A program made the position numbers and the translations under genes. Positions 10,279-20,672 of a stretch of 64,000 nucleotides of DNA are shown here, one piece after another. The notes below the pieces were generated by a model. That model saw nothing but the letters and a program-made list of their open reading frames with translations, was not told the origin of the DNA and did not search any database. Positions within the stretch are counted from its first letter, which is position 1; each line of letters opens with the position of its first letter. Origin of the DNA: Flavimaribacter sediminis (lineage in GTDB: Bacteria; Pseudomonadota; Alphaproteobacteria; Rhizobiales; Rhizobiaceae); assembly GCF_019492055.1 (NCBI RefSeq), contig NZ_JAICBX010000002.1, positions 1,302,001-1,366,000 on the forward strand, read 5' to 3'.

Positions 10279-11553
10279 ATGAGCGCAGACAAAAAAGCGG
10301 CGGCGATGATCAGGACGGTTGCGGACACCTTGCAGCCGCAATTCGGAATTCGCCTTTGGAACGGAGAAATAATCGGACCGACGGATGGTCCGTTGCTTGC
10401 GGTCAACGATCCGATGGCCATTCGCAAGGTCGCGCTGAGGCCGAAGCTCGATTCGATCGTCGAACTCTGGATTTCGGGACAGGTCGATATCGAGAACGGC
10501 ACCATCTTCGATCTGGCGGAGAAAGGGCTGAACACCCGCCTGAAAAGAGGCATCAAGGATCTTCCCAAGTGGCAGCTGCTGAAAAACGTTCCGTCTATCC
10601 TCGTTGGCCGCAATGAAGCCGATTCGGGATTGGCGGGAGAGAGGCCTTTCGACTTCGGTTCGGACAAACAGGCGATTGGCCATCACTACGACGTTTCGAA
10701 CGACTTCTACCGTCTCTTTCTCGATGAGAACATGGTCTATACCTGCGCCTATTTCAAAGACTGGTCGAACAGTCTCGACACAGCCCAGGTCGACAAGCTG
10801 GATCATGTCTGTCGCAAGCTGCGCCTGCAGCCGGGCGAGAAACTTCTCGATATCGGATGCGGCTGGGGCTCGCTGCTGATCCATGCAGTGGAAAATTACG
10901 GCGTGACGGGACACGGAATCACTTTGTCGGAAGCCCAGATTGACCTCGCTCGCAAACGTGTCGCCGATCGGGGCCTGTCGGACCGGATCACAATCGAACT
11001 GACGTCCTACGAAGACGTTCGGGACACATTCGACAAGGTGTCGTCGATCGGCATGTTCGAACATGTTGGAAGCGCCAACTACGACAAATACTTTCATTCG
11101 GTCTGGCGCTTGCTCAAGCCTGGCGGGCTTTACATGCATCACGCGATTTCACGCCGCGCCAAGCGCAGCAAGAAGGCGTTCAGACGCAAGAGCGCCGAGC
11201 ATCTGGCGCTGGTGAAATATATTTTTCCCGGCGGCGAACTCGACCATCTTGGCATGAGCATCGAAAATCTCGAAGGACACGGTTTCGAGGTCCACGATGT
11301 GGAAAATTTACGCGAACACTATGGCCGCACTTGTCGCCTGTGGGCCGATCGTTTGCATGCGCGTTTCGATGAAGCCGTTGCCGATGTGGGCGCGCCGAAA
11401 GCGCGGCTGTGGCTGCTTTATCTGACGGGTTGTGCGCTCGCATTCGAACGCGGCACCGTCCAGATCAACCAGACCCTGGCGCGAAAACGCGCCCGCGGCT
11501 CGGCCCCTTCGGGCTTGCCGCCGACGCGCGAGGATCTCTACCGGCTTACGTGA
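10279..11553 (+). CDS. cfa: Cyclopropane-fatty-acyl-phospholipid synthase family methyltransferase
   Basis: The 424-aa protein belongs to the CFA/mycolic acid cyclopropane synthase family, which uses SAM to methylenate or methylate double bonds of membrane phospholipid acyl chains. The SAM-binding motif is LLDIGCGWGSLLIHA. Further family motifs are GHHYDVSNDFYRLFLD, GITLSEAQ, SSIGMFEHVG and GGLYMHHAIS. The N-terminal ~115 residues form the small substrate-binding domain. It follows a terminator, so it has its own promoter, and converges on acs. Rhizobia often have several paralogues, so the exact product (cyclopropane or other methylated lipid) is open. Confidence 0.9.
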   Translation: MSADKKAAAMIRTVADTLQPQFGIRLWNGEIIGPTDGPLLAVNDPMAIRKVALRPKLDSIVELWISGQVDIENGTIFDLAEKGLNTRLKRGIKDLPKWQLLKNVPSILVGRNEADSGLAGERPFDFGSDKQAIGHHYDVSNDFYRLFLDENMVYTCAYFKDWSNSLDTAQVDKLDHVCRKLRLQPGEKLLDIGCGWGSLLIHAVENYGVTGHGITLSEAQIDLARKRVADRGLSDRITIELTSYEDVRDTFDKVSSIGMFEHVGSANYDKYFHSVWRLLKPGGLYMHHAISRRAKRSKKAFRRKSAEHLALVKYIFPGGELDHLGMSIENLEGHGFEVHDVENLREHYGRTCRLWADRLHARFDEAVADVGAPKARLWLLYLTGCALAFERGTVQINQTLARKRARGSAPSGLPPTREDLYRLT

Positions 11554-11563
11554 CCGGCAGGCT

Positions 11564-13516
<1,953 letters not shown>

Positions 13517-13714
13517 GCGATCCTCCTTCGCGGTCAGTCTCCGACGGTCGCTTCTACAGGCGCCCGCCCCCGGTCTTTGTCTCCCCTTAATAGCAGGTGA
13601 AGCACCGAGGGCAATTAGACAAATGGCCGTGATGGTTCTTCTCTTCGTTGCATTCGGCGCTAAACGTCGTTATATAGCGCGTCAATTCCCGGAAATTGTG
13701 GTGATTTACCACGA

Positions 13715-13732
13715 CCCGCTTACCGGAGCGGG
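13715..13732 (+). other. Small hairpin in the trcR leader
   Basis: CCCGCT, a 6-nt loop, then AGCGGG form a perfect 6-bp stem 20 nt before the trcR start and just ahead of its GGACAGGAGAA ribosome binding site. It could affect mRNA stability or be chance. A similar GCGGG/CCCGC hairpin precedes the curlin-like gene's ribosome binding site. Confidence 0.3.
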
Positions 13733-13752
13733 CGGACAGGAGAACTTTATTC

Positions 13753-14457
13753 ATGTCACAACAACTGCTTATGCCCAAAGCCACAGCGGTCTGGCTGGTC
13801 GACAATACGGCTTTGACCTTCGATCAGATCGCCCAGTTCTGCAAGTTGCATCCGCTGGAAGTCAAGGCGATCGCCGACGGCGAGTCGGCGCAGGGCATCA
13901 AGGGGCTCGACCCGATCCAGACCGGCCAGCTTTCGCGCGACGAAATCGCTGCGGGCGAATCCGATTCCGGACACAAGCTGAAGCTTTCGAACCCCAAAGT
14001 GCACGTTCCCGAACTCAAGCGCAAAGGGCCGCGCTATACGCCGGTCTCCAAGCGCCAGGATCGGCCCAACGCCATTCTGTGGCTGGTGCGCAATCATCCG
14101 GAGTTGCGCGATGCGCAGATCTCGCGTCTGGTTGGAACGACCAAGTCGACAATCGAGCAGATTCGCAATCGCACCCACTGGAATTCGGCCAATTTGACGC
14201 CGCTCGACCCGGTGACGCTCGGCCTTTGCACCCAGATCGATCTCGATCTCGAGGTGGAGAAGGCCGCCAGGGAAAGACCGTCTGAAGTGGTCGCCAAGCC
14301 CGACGACACATTGCTGCCGGCGCAGGAAACCGAGAAGATGGTTTTCGATACCTCGCCTCCCGCCCCCAAGGAGGAAGAGAAGGAGATCGACGCAGACGCA
14401 GTCTTCGCCAAGCTCAGCTCGCTGAAGAGCGACAAGAGCGACGAGCAGCCGGAATAA
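13753..14457 (+). CDS. trcR: Cell-cycle transcriptional regulator TrcR (DUF1013)
   Basis: This 234-aa protein is the alphaproteobacteria-specific DUF1013/TrcR family. The conserved block starts MPKATAVWLVDNTALTFDQIA and continues with FCKLHPLEVKAIADGE. A second conserved block is RPNAILWLVRNHPELRDAQI followed by ISRLVGTTKSTIEQIRNRTHW, which reads like a helix-turn-helix. The C-terminal ~50 residues are acidic and low-complexity. Family members are proposed DNA-binding regulators. The ATG has an AGGAGAA ribosome binding site, and a terminator-like hairpin follows. Confidence 0.92.
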   Translation: MSQQLLMPKATAVWLVDNTALTFDQIAQFCKLHPLEVKAIADGESAQGIKGLDPIQTGQLSRDEIAAGESDSGHKLKLSNPKVHVPELKRKGPRYTPVSKRQDRPNAILWLVRNHPELRDAQISRLVGTTKSTIEQIRNRTHWNSANLTPLDPVTLGLCTQIDLDLEVEKAARERPSEVVAKPDDTLLPAQETEKMVFDTSPPAPKEEEKEIDADAVFAKLSSLKSDKSDEQPE

Positions 14458-14494
14458 TCAACATCACCGGCGCGTCTGCCGGCCTGCTCAGAGC

Positions 14495-14545
14495 GGCGTC
14501 AGCAGCGCGATTTTGCGCAGCGCTGACGCCTGTCCGGGTTTTTTT
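14495..14545 (+). terminator. Probable terminator after trcR
   Basis: A 9-bp perfect stem (GGCGTCAGC / GCTGACGCC) with an 18-nt GC-rich loop is followed, after TGTCCGGG, by a run of seven T. It separates trcR from the imuA promoter. Confidence 0.65.
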
Positions 14546-14594
14546 CAGACTCGCGGCTGCTTGACTCCCTCCCGTGTTTTTGGAATCTATAAAA

Positions 14595-14609
14595 GAACAA
14601 AACATGAAC
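14595..14609 (+). promoter_or_regulatory. LexA (SOS) box upstream of imuA
   Basis: The 15-mer GAACAAAACATGAAC is GAAC-N7-GAAC, the reverse complement of the alphaproteobacterial LexA consensus GTTC-N7-GTTC. It ends 13 bp before the imuA ATG, directly ahead of the GCAGG ribosome binding site, where a bound repressor would block transcription of imuA-imuB-dnaE2. This cassette is a known LexA target in Caulobacter and Sinorhizobium. Confidence 0.88.
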
Positions 14610-14622
14610 AAGCAGGTTGCCA

Positions 14623-15468
14623 ATGCGACGCGATCAGGCGAAGCAGACGATCGGGATATTGCGTGACGCCGTCGCCGGAATTGACCGGCGGCATGCCGGC
14701 GTCGGCGGGGCGGCGTGGACGGACGGCTCTGCCGATGGCGGGGCGAGCTTCGGCTTCCCGCCCCTCGACGATGTCTTCGAAGGCGGGTTTCCCGCCCATG
14801 CCCTGCACGAGATTCGCTGCCCGCTGACCCGGGATATCGGCGCCGCTACGGGCTTTCTGGCGGCAATGCTTGTCGCCTGCCTGAAGGACAGACAAGGCCC
14901 TGTCGTCTGGATCGCCGATCCGGCGGCGCGCCTGGAAAGCGGCGAGATCTTTCCGGCGGGACTTTCCATGTTCGGCGTTGATCCGTCGCGTTTGCTCGTC
15001 ATCCATCCTGCGGAACTGAAGTCGGCGCTCTGGGCAAGCGACGAGGCCGCCGGATGCCATGATCTGGCGGCTGTGATCTTCCACATGCGCGGCAATCCCG
15101 GCCTTTGCGACATGACGGCGACGCGCCGCCTGATGATGAAGGCGCGCGACAGCAGGGTCTTCGCCTGCATTCTCAGGCAGGCCGGGGAAGAAGAAGCAAG
15201 CGCGGTCGCCACGCGCTGGCGCGTGCAGGCGCGGCCGTCGCTTGCCGACGCCATATTCGAAGGGGGCATCGGTCCATTGCGGCTGGACCTTGCCCTCGAA
15301 CGCAACCGACATGGCCGGACGGGGCAATGGGCCATTGCATGGAATCACCGGAGTCGCCGCTTTGAACAGGTCCCAACGCATTATGTCGATCGCCCTGCCC
15401 TGCCTTTCGATCGACCGCATGGCGCGCCGCAAACGGGGCAGGTCGTGGCGCTTGACCGGGCGTCCTGA
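14623..15468 (+). CDS. imuA: Translesion mutagenesis accessory protein ImuA
   Basis: ImuA is a RecA/SulA-like accessory protein of the SOS-inducible mutasome ImuA-ImuB-DnaE2 in bacteria lacking Pol V. The 281-aa sequence starts MRRDQAKQTIGILRDAVAGI and contains the recognisable DDVFEGGFPAHALHEIRC, GFLAAMLVACL and PVVWIADPAARLESGEIF blocks. It does not carry a clear Walker A motif. I chose ATG 14623 over TTG 14617 because the GCAGG ribosome binding site is then correctly spaced. It is the first gene of the operon and overlaps the start of imuB by 86 bp. A LexA box sits directly upstream. Confidence 0.9.
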   Translation: MRRDQAKQTIGILRDAVAGIDRRHAGVGGAAWTDGSADGGASFGFPPLDDVFEGGFPAHALHEIRCPLTRDIGAATGFLAAMLVACLKDRQGPVVWIADPAARLESGEIFPAGLSMFGVDPSRLLVIHPAELKSALWASDEAAGCHDLAAVIFHMRGNPGLCDMTATRRLMMKARDSRVFACILRQAGEEEASAVATRWRVQARPSLADAIFEGGIGPLRLDLALERNRHGRTGQWAIAWNHRSRRFEQVPTHYVDRPALPFDRPHGAPQTGQVVALDRAS

Positions 15469-16951
15469 CGTCCCGCCGCTCGTCGCCATTTCCAGGATCA
15501 GGAACGCCCAGCGCATCGTCGCCGTCGAGGAAGAAGGCGAGCGGGCGGGGCTACGTCGCGGCCAGAGCCTGAGCGACGCCCGGGCGCTGGCGCCTGATCT
15601 CGACAGTTTCGACCATGATGCAGAGGCCGACATGGCCCTGCTCACATCAGTCGCCATATGGTGCGACCGCTATACGCCGCTGGTCGCGATCGATCAGCCG
15701 TCGGATGCGATTGCCGGCGGTTGCGGCGGCCTCTTCCTGGACATTTCCGGCTGCGTTCATCTCTATGGCGGCGAGCAAGCCATGCTCGGCGACGTGACCG
15801 CCCGTCTGCGTGGCGCGGGATTCGCCGCGCAGGCGGCGATCGCCGACACGGCCGGGGCGGCCTGGGCGGCCGCGCGCTATGGAGACAGGCGGATCGTCGA
15901 GCCGGGCGACCAGCCGGCGGCCCTTGGCGGCCTGCCGCTTGCCGCGCTCCGGCTCGATCCCGACTGCATCGACATGCTGGGCAAGCTTGGCCTGCGGACG
16001 ATCGGCTGTATCGCGGATTTGCCCCGGGCGCCGCTTGCCGCCCGCTTCGGCGCTCAGCTCCTGCGACGGCTCGACCAGGCGCTCGGTCGCGAGGAAGAGG
16101 TCATTCAGCCGCGGCTGCCGGCGGCGGAGTTGGCGTCGGAGAAGATCTTCGCAGAGCCGGTCGCCCTGCAGGAGGACATCGAACGGACGATCGGTCTGCT
16201 CGCCGCCAATCTGCAGCCTTTGATGGATGCAAGACAGGTCGGCGCCCGCCGGCTCGAATTGCGGCTCTTCCGCGTGGACGGAAAGGTCGCCGCGATCGAG
16301 GTTCGGTCCGCCGGCCCGGTCCACACGCCCGATCGCATTCAAATGTTGTTTCGCGAACGAATCGCCGGTTTTCACGAGGATCTCGACGCCGGGTTCGGCT
16401 TCGACCTGATCCGGCTGAATGTCCTGGAAAGCCAGGAGCGGTCGGTTCGACAGGGCGATCTCGTTGCAGGCGCCCATGCGCATGAGGCCTTTGACAGCCT
16501 GGTCGACCGGCTGGGCGCGCGTCTCGGCGTCGACCGCGTGTTGCGCCTTGCCGCGGCTGACGCGCATATTCCCGAACGCAGTTTCGGTCTTGTTTCGGCC
16601 GCAGGAGATCATCCGGACAGCTCCGGTTTCGCGGCCGCCGCCGAAGCGCCCTGCGTTATCACGCGCCCGCTCCTGCTGTTCGACCGGCCGGAGCTTGTCG
16701 AGGCGATTGCCGAGGCTCCGGACGGACCACCGGTCCGCTTCCGCTGGCGAAGAGCAGTCTACCGCATCGTGCGTTCGGAAGGGCCGGAACGGATTGGCGC
16801 GCAATGGTGGCTGGAAGGCCGCGGCGGCCGAAGCCGCGACTATTACCGCGTGGAGGATGACGAGGGCCATCGCTTCTGGATATTCCGGCACGGCCTTTTC
16901 GGGCGCGAGACCGCCCATCCGAAATGGTACATGCACGGACTGTTCGCATGA
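15383..16951 (+). CDS. imuB: ImuB, catalytically inactive Y-family polymerase-like protein
   Basis: ImuB is a Y-family-like protein without polymerase activity that bridges DnaE2 to the beta clamp. The 522-aa protein starts MSIALPCLSIDRMARRKRGR; the acidic metal ligands of active DinB/Pol IV are not apparent at this position. Little-finger-like sequence follows (QALGREEEVIQPRLPAAELA, DRIQMLFRERIAGFHEDLDAG), and the C-terminus reads GLFGRETAHPKWYMHGLFA. The frame is open further upstream to 15242, but family starts support ATG 15383. It overlaps imuA by 86 bp and dnaE2 by an ATGA, pointing to tight translational coupling. Confidence 0.93.
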   Translation: MSIALPCLSIDRMARRKRGRSWRLTGRPDVPPLVAISRIRNAQRIVAVEEEGERAGLRRGQSLSDARALAPDLDSFDHDAEADMALLTSVAIWCDRYTPLVAIDQPSDAIAGGCGGLFLDISGCVHLYGGEQAMLGDVTARLRGAGFAAQAAIADTAGAAWAAARYGDRRIVEPGDQPAALGGLPLAALRLDPDCIDMLGKLGLRTIGCIADLPRAPLAARFGAQLLRRLDQALGREEEVIQPRLPAAELASEKIFAEPVALQEDIERTIGLLAANLQPLMDARQVGARRLELRLFRVDGKVAAIEVRSAGPVHTPDRIQMLFRERIAGFHEDLDAGFGFDLIRLNVLESQERSVRQGDLVAGAHAHEAFDSLVDRLGARLGVDRVLRLAAADAHIPERSFGLVSAAGDHPDSSGFAAAAEAPCVITRPLLLFDRPELVEAIAEAPDGPPVRFRWRRAVYRIVRSEGPERIGAQWWLEGRGGRSRDYYRVEDDEGHRFWIFRHGLFGRETAHPKWYMHGLFA

Positions 16952-19900
16952 CCGCAACCCGATACGCCGAACTCGCCGTGACGACGAATTTCTCCTTCCT
17001 GCGCGGAGCCTCGCATCCGGAGGAGATGGTGGCGGAAGCCGCGAGACTCGGTCTTGCAGGCGTCAGCGTGACGGACCGCAATTCGCTGGCCGGCGTCGTG
17101 CGCGGCCACATGGCGGCGAAGGAGGCGGACGTCGCCTATGCGCCCGGTTGCCGGCTGGTGTTTTGCGATGGAACGCCGGATATCCTCGTCTGGCCCGAAG
17201 ATCGGCCGGCCCATGGCCGTCTGTGCGAACTTCTCACGGCCGGCAAGCGGCGCGCGCCGAAAGGCGAATGCCATCTCGGTCTTGACGATCTCGCCGCCCA
17301 TGGAGAAGGCCTCGTCATGGCTGTCATGGCGCCGCAGACCCTGCCGCAACGCGAGCCGGTGGCGCTCGAGTATCTGAGAGACTGTTTCGGGGATTATGTC
17401 CATCTCGCGGCCTCGCGGCGCTTTGCGGAATACGACCAGCGGTGTCTTGCGGGGCTTGGCGCGATGGCGAAACGCACGGGCGCGCCGCTGCTCGCCGTCG
17501 GGGATGCGCTCTATCATCGGCCCGAGCGCCGTTTTCTGCAGGACGTGGTGAGCTGCATCCGCGAACATGTTTCGCTGCGTGAAGCCGGCCGGCTGCTGGA
17601 GCCCAATGCCGAGCGGCATTTGCGTGACGCGGCGGAAATGACGCGTCTTTTCAAAGGGTACGAAGAAGCGGTCGCCCGCACCGTGGAAGTATTCAGCCGG
17701 CTACATTTCTCCGTGGACGATCTGAAATACCAGTATCCGGACGAACCGACCGGCAGTCCGCTGCCGCCGCAGAAGACACTGGAAAAGCTCACGGCGGAAG
17801 GCCTCGCGCAGCGTTACCCGCATGGCGCGCCCCAGAAAGTACTGAAGGCGATCGACCATGAGCTGGACCTGATAGGGCGGTTGGAATACGCCCCCTACTT
17901 TCTCACGGTCTACGACATCGTTCGCTTCGCCAGAAGTCAAAACATCCTGTGCCAGGGGCGTGGTTCGGCCGCCAATTCCGCCGTCTGCTATTGTCTCGGC
18001 ATTACCGAGGTGGATCCGGAGAAGACGGATCTTCTGTTCGAGCGCTTCATTTCTGAAGAGCGCAACGAGCCGCCGGATATCGATGTCGATTTCGAGCATG
18101 AACGGCGCGAGGAGGTGATCCAGTATATCTACGACAAATACGGACGGGAGCATGCGGGGCTGGCCGCTACGGTTGTCAGCTATCGCGGACGATCGGCGGT
18201 TCGCGAGGTCGGCAAGGTCTTTGGTCTGTCGGACGACACGATCACGGCGATCAGCGGCACCCGATGGGGCTCGTCATCCTCGAAGCTGGGCGAGGAGGAC
18301 GCCCGCAGGGCCGGCCTTGATCCGGGCGACCGGCATCTCATGCAGGCGCTTGATCTCGCCTCCCAGCTCATCGGATTTCCGCGGCACCTGTCGCAGCATG
18401 TCGGCGGCTTCGTGATTACGCGAGACCGGTTGAGCTCGGTCATTCCCATCGAGAATGCGGCGATGGAGGGGCGCACTGTCGTCGAGTGGGACAAGGACGA
18501 CCTGGAATGCGCCGGCATCCTCAAGATCGATGTGCTGGCGCTCGGCATGCTGAGCTGCGTGCGCAAGGCTTTCGAATTGCTCGGGGACCATTACGGGCGA
18601 CAAGAGACCCTGGCGTCGCTCCCGGATGGCGACAGGCGCGTCTACGACATGATCTGCGAAGCGGATACGGTTGGCGTTTTCCAGATCGAGAGCCGCGCCC
18701 AGATGTCAATGCTGCCGCGGCTGCGTCCGCGCTGCTACTATGACCTCGTCATCGAAGTGGCCATCGTCCGGCCGGGGCCGATCCAGGGCGATATGGTGCA
18801 TCCCTATCTGCGGCGCCGCCAGGGCAAGGAAAAGGTCACCTATCCCAAGAAGGAGCTGGAAGGCGTTCTCGCCAAGACGCTGGGCGTGCCGCTGTTCCAG
18901 GAGCAGGCCATGAACATTGCCATCGTGGCCGCCGGTTTCACGCCCGGTGAAGCCGACAAGCTCAGGCGCGCCATGGCGACTTTCCGGCGGGTGGGCACCA
19001 TTCACTCCTTCCGCGCCAAGATGGTCGAGGGGATGGTCGCCAACGGCTATGAGCAGGATTTCGCCGAGCATTGCTTCAGCCAGATCGAAGGCTTCGGCGA
19101 ATACGGGTTTCCGGAAAGCCATGCGGCGAGCTTCGCCCTGCTCGTCTACGTGTCTTGCTGGCTGAAATGCTATTATCCGGATGTCTTTTGCGCAGCGATC
19201 CTCAACGCCCAGCCAATGGGCTTCTATGCGCCGGCCCAACTCATTCGCGACGCCCGCGAGCATGGGGTCGCGGTGCGTTGCGTCGACGTCAATCGCTCCG
19301 ACTGGCTGTCGACGCTGGAAGATTGCACACCGGCGGAGCTGGAAGCGGCGCCTGGCGCCGTGGCGCGCCGTTTCAACGTTATGAAGGGAGTGATGAAACA
19401 CACCCATGCGGTGCGCCTCGGGCTTCACCAGATCAAGGGATTCGGCGAGGAAAACGCGACCATGCTGATCGATAACAGGGGCCGGGGCTATGACAGCGTG
19501 CGGGATTTGTGGATGCGTTCCGGCTTGCCCCGGCGCGCCATCCAGCTGCTTGCCGAAGCGGACGCCTTTTCTTCGCTCGGGCTCAGCCGTCGCGATGCGC
19601 TTTGGGCCGTGCGGGCGCTGGATCCACTGGGCGCAGCCGAACGTTTGCCGCTTTTTGCAATAAGCGGACAAAATAACTTGCAAAAAGAAAGTGAAATTCT
19701 GTTGCCGCCCATGCCGCTCGGTGAACAGGTTCTCAATGACTATCGCAGCCTCACCTATTCGCTGCGCGCCCATCCGGTTTCCTTCGTGCGCCCGGTTCTC
19801 GAGCGAAAGGGTTATCGCCGCAACGGGGATCTCCAGGACGTCGCCCCCGGGCGATTCGTTACGGTCGCCGGGCTGGTGCTGGTGCGGCAGCGGCCCGGTT

Positions 19901-20283
19901 CTGCCAATGGCGTCGTCTTCGAGACCATCGAGGATGAAACCGGCGTCGCCAACGCCATCGTCTGGCCGAAAGTGTTCGAACGCTATCGCACGATCGTGCT
20001 CGGCAGCCGCTTCGTCGGCATTTGCGGGCCGTTACAGTCACAGGACGGGGTCATCCATGTCGTCGCCCGGCAGCTGCTGGACCTTACCCCGCTTCTCGCA
20101 TCGCTTGCGGATCTGAACCAGCCTGTCGACGGACTTGCCAGGGCCGACGAGGTTCGAAGGCAGCAACCGCCCCGCAAGACCCCGCGCGGCATAATGATAC
20201 GGGAGCGCGTCGCCGGCTCGTCGAAAGACGTGCAACAGGCGCCCAACCGGTCGATCTTGCCAAAGGGGCGGAATTTTCACTGA
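16948..20283 (+). CDS. dnaE2: Error-prone DNA polymerase DnaE2
   Basis: DnaE2 is the alternative C-family polymerase that performs damage-induced mutagenic translesion synthesis with ImuA and ImuB. The ~1111-aa length fits. The N-terminal PHP domain begins YAELAVTTNFSFLRGASHPE. The palm contains QGRGSAANSAVCYCLGIT and the catalytic-Asp motif PPDIDVDFEHERREEV. FPESHAASFALLVYVSCWLK is typical of the family. The C-terminal OB fold spans VAGLVLVRQRPGS to NAIVWPKVFE. ATG 16948 shares an ATGA with the imuB stop; an in-frame ATG at 16924 is inside imuB. Its end overlaps the convergent ybaN stop by 7 bp. It is expected to be induced through the LexA box before imuA. Confidence 0.97.
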   Translation: MTATRYAELAVTTNFSFLRGASHPEEMVAEAARLGLAGVSVTDRNSLAGVVRGHMAAKEADVAYAPGCRLVFCDGTPDILVWPEDRPAHGRLCELLTAGKRRAPKGECHLGLDDLAAHGEGLVMAVMAPQTLPQREPVALEYLRDCFGDYVHLAASRRFAEYDQRCLAGLGAMAKRTGAPLLAVGDALYHRPERRFLQDVVSCIREHVSLREAGRLLEPNAERHLRDAAEMTRLFKGYEEAVARTVEVFSRLHFSVDDLKYQYPDEPTGSPLPPQKTLEKLTAEGLAQRYPHGAPQKVLKAIDHELDLIGRLEYAPYFLTVYDIVRFARSQNILCQGRGSAANSAVCYCLGITEVDPEKTDLLFERFISEERNEPPDIDVDFEHERREEVIQYIYDKYGREHAGLAATVVSYRGRSAVREVGKVFGLSDDTITAISGTRWGSSSSKLGEEDARRAGLDPGDRHLMQALDLASQLIGFPRHLSQHVGGFVITRDRLSSVIPIENAAMEGRTVVEWDKDDLECAGILKIDVLALGMLSCVRKAFELLGDHYGRQETLASLPDGDRRVYDMICEADTVGVFQIESRAQMSMLPRLRPRCYYDLVIEVAIVRPGPIQGDMVHPYLRRRQGKEKVTYPKKELEGVLAKTLGVPLFQEQAMNIAIVAAGFTPGEADKLRRAMATFRRVGTIHSFRAKMVEGMVANGYEQDFAEHCFSQIEGFGEYGFPESHAASFALLVYVSCWLKCYYPDVFCAAILNAQPMGFYAPAQLIRDAREHGVAVRCVDVNRSDWLSTLEDCTPAELEAAPGAVARRFNVMKGVMKHTHAVRLGLHQIKGFGEENATMLIDNRGRGYDSVRDLWMRSGLPRRAIQLLAEADAFSSLGLSRRDALWAVRALDPLGAAERLPLFAISGQNNLQKESEILLPPMPLGEQVLNDYRSLTYSLRAHPVSFVRPVLERKGYRRNGDLQDVAPGRFVTVAGLVLVRQRPGSANGVVFETIEDETGVANAIVWPKVFERYRTIVLGSRFVGICGPLQSQDGVIHVVARQLLDLTPLLASLADLNQPVDGLARADEVRRQQPPRKTPRGIMIRERVAGSSKDVQQAPNRSILPKGRNFH

Positions 20284-20672
20284 CCGCCGGCGTCGGGCGG
20301 CGGCGAAGGTCGCGTCAGGATGAAAAGACCCATCACAATCAGCACACCGAACTGAATCGCGATGATCCAGCTTTTGACGCCAACGGCGAAGCTGATTGCA
20401 AGAACGGCGGCCATCGCGACGATGGACAGCCGCTTGCCACGGGTGGAAATGGCGCGATGATCGCGCCAATCGCGTATCGGGGGTCCAAATCGCGGATGGT
20501 TGACCAGCCAGTCGTGCAGCCGGTCCGAACTGCGGGCAAAGCAGTACGCCGACAGGATCAGAAACGGCGTGGTCGGCACCAGAGGCAGCACGATTCCGGC
20601 TATGCCGGCGCCAAAACTCAGAAAGCCGGCCGCAAGCCAGAGATAACGCAGCACAGGGCCGGAAGCCGTCAT
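20277..20672 (-). CDS. YbaN family (DUF454) inner-membrane protein
   Basis: This 131-aa protein has three hydrophobic segments and the DUF454 signature GAGIAGIVLPLVPTTPFLIL followed by SAYCFARSSDRLHDWLVNHP and FGPPIRDW. The family is widespread and of unknown function; YbaN of E. coli is the prototype. The start overlaps the stop of the upstream decarboxylase in an ATGA, so the two are co-transcribed and probably translationally coupled. Whether they share a function is not evident. Confidence 0.9.
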   Translation of the reverse strand: MTASGPVLRYLWLAAGFLSFGAGIAGIVLPLVPTTPFLILSAYCFARSSDRLHDWLVNHPRFGPPIRDWRDHRAISTRGKRLSIVAMAAVLAISFAVGVKSWIIAIQFGVLIVMGLFILTRPSPPPDAGGQ

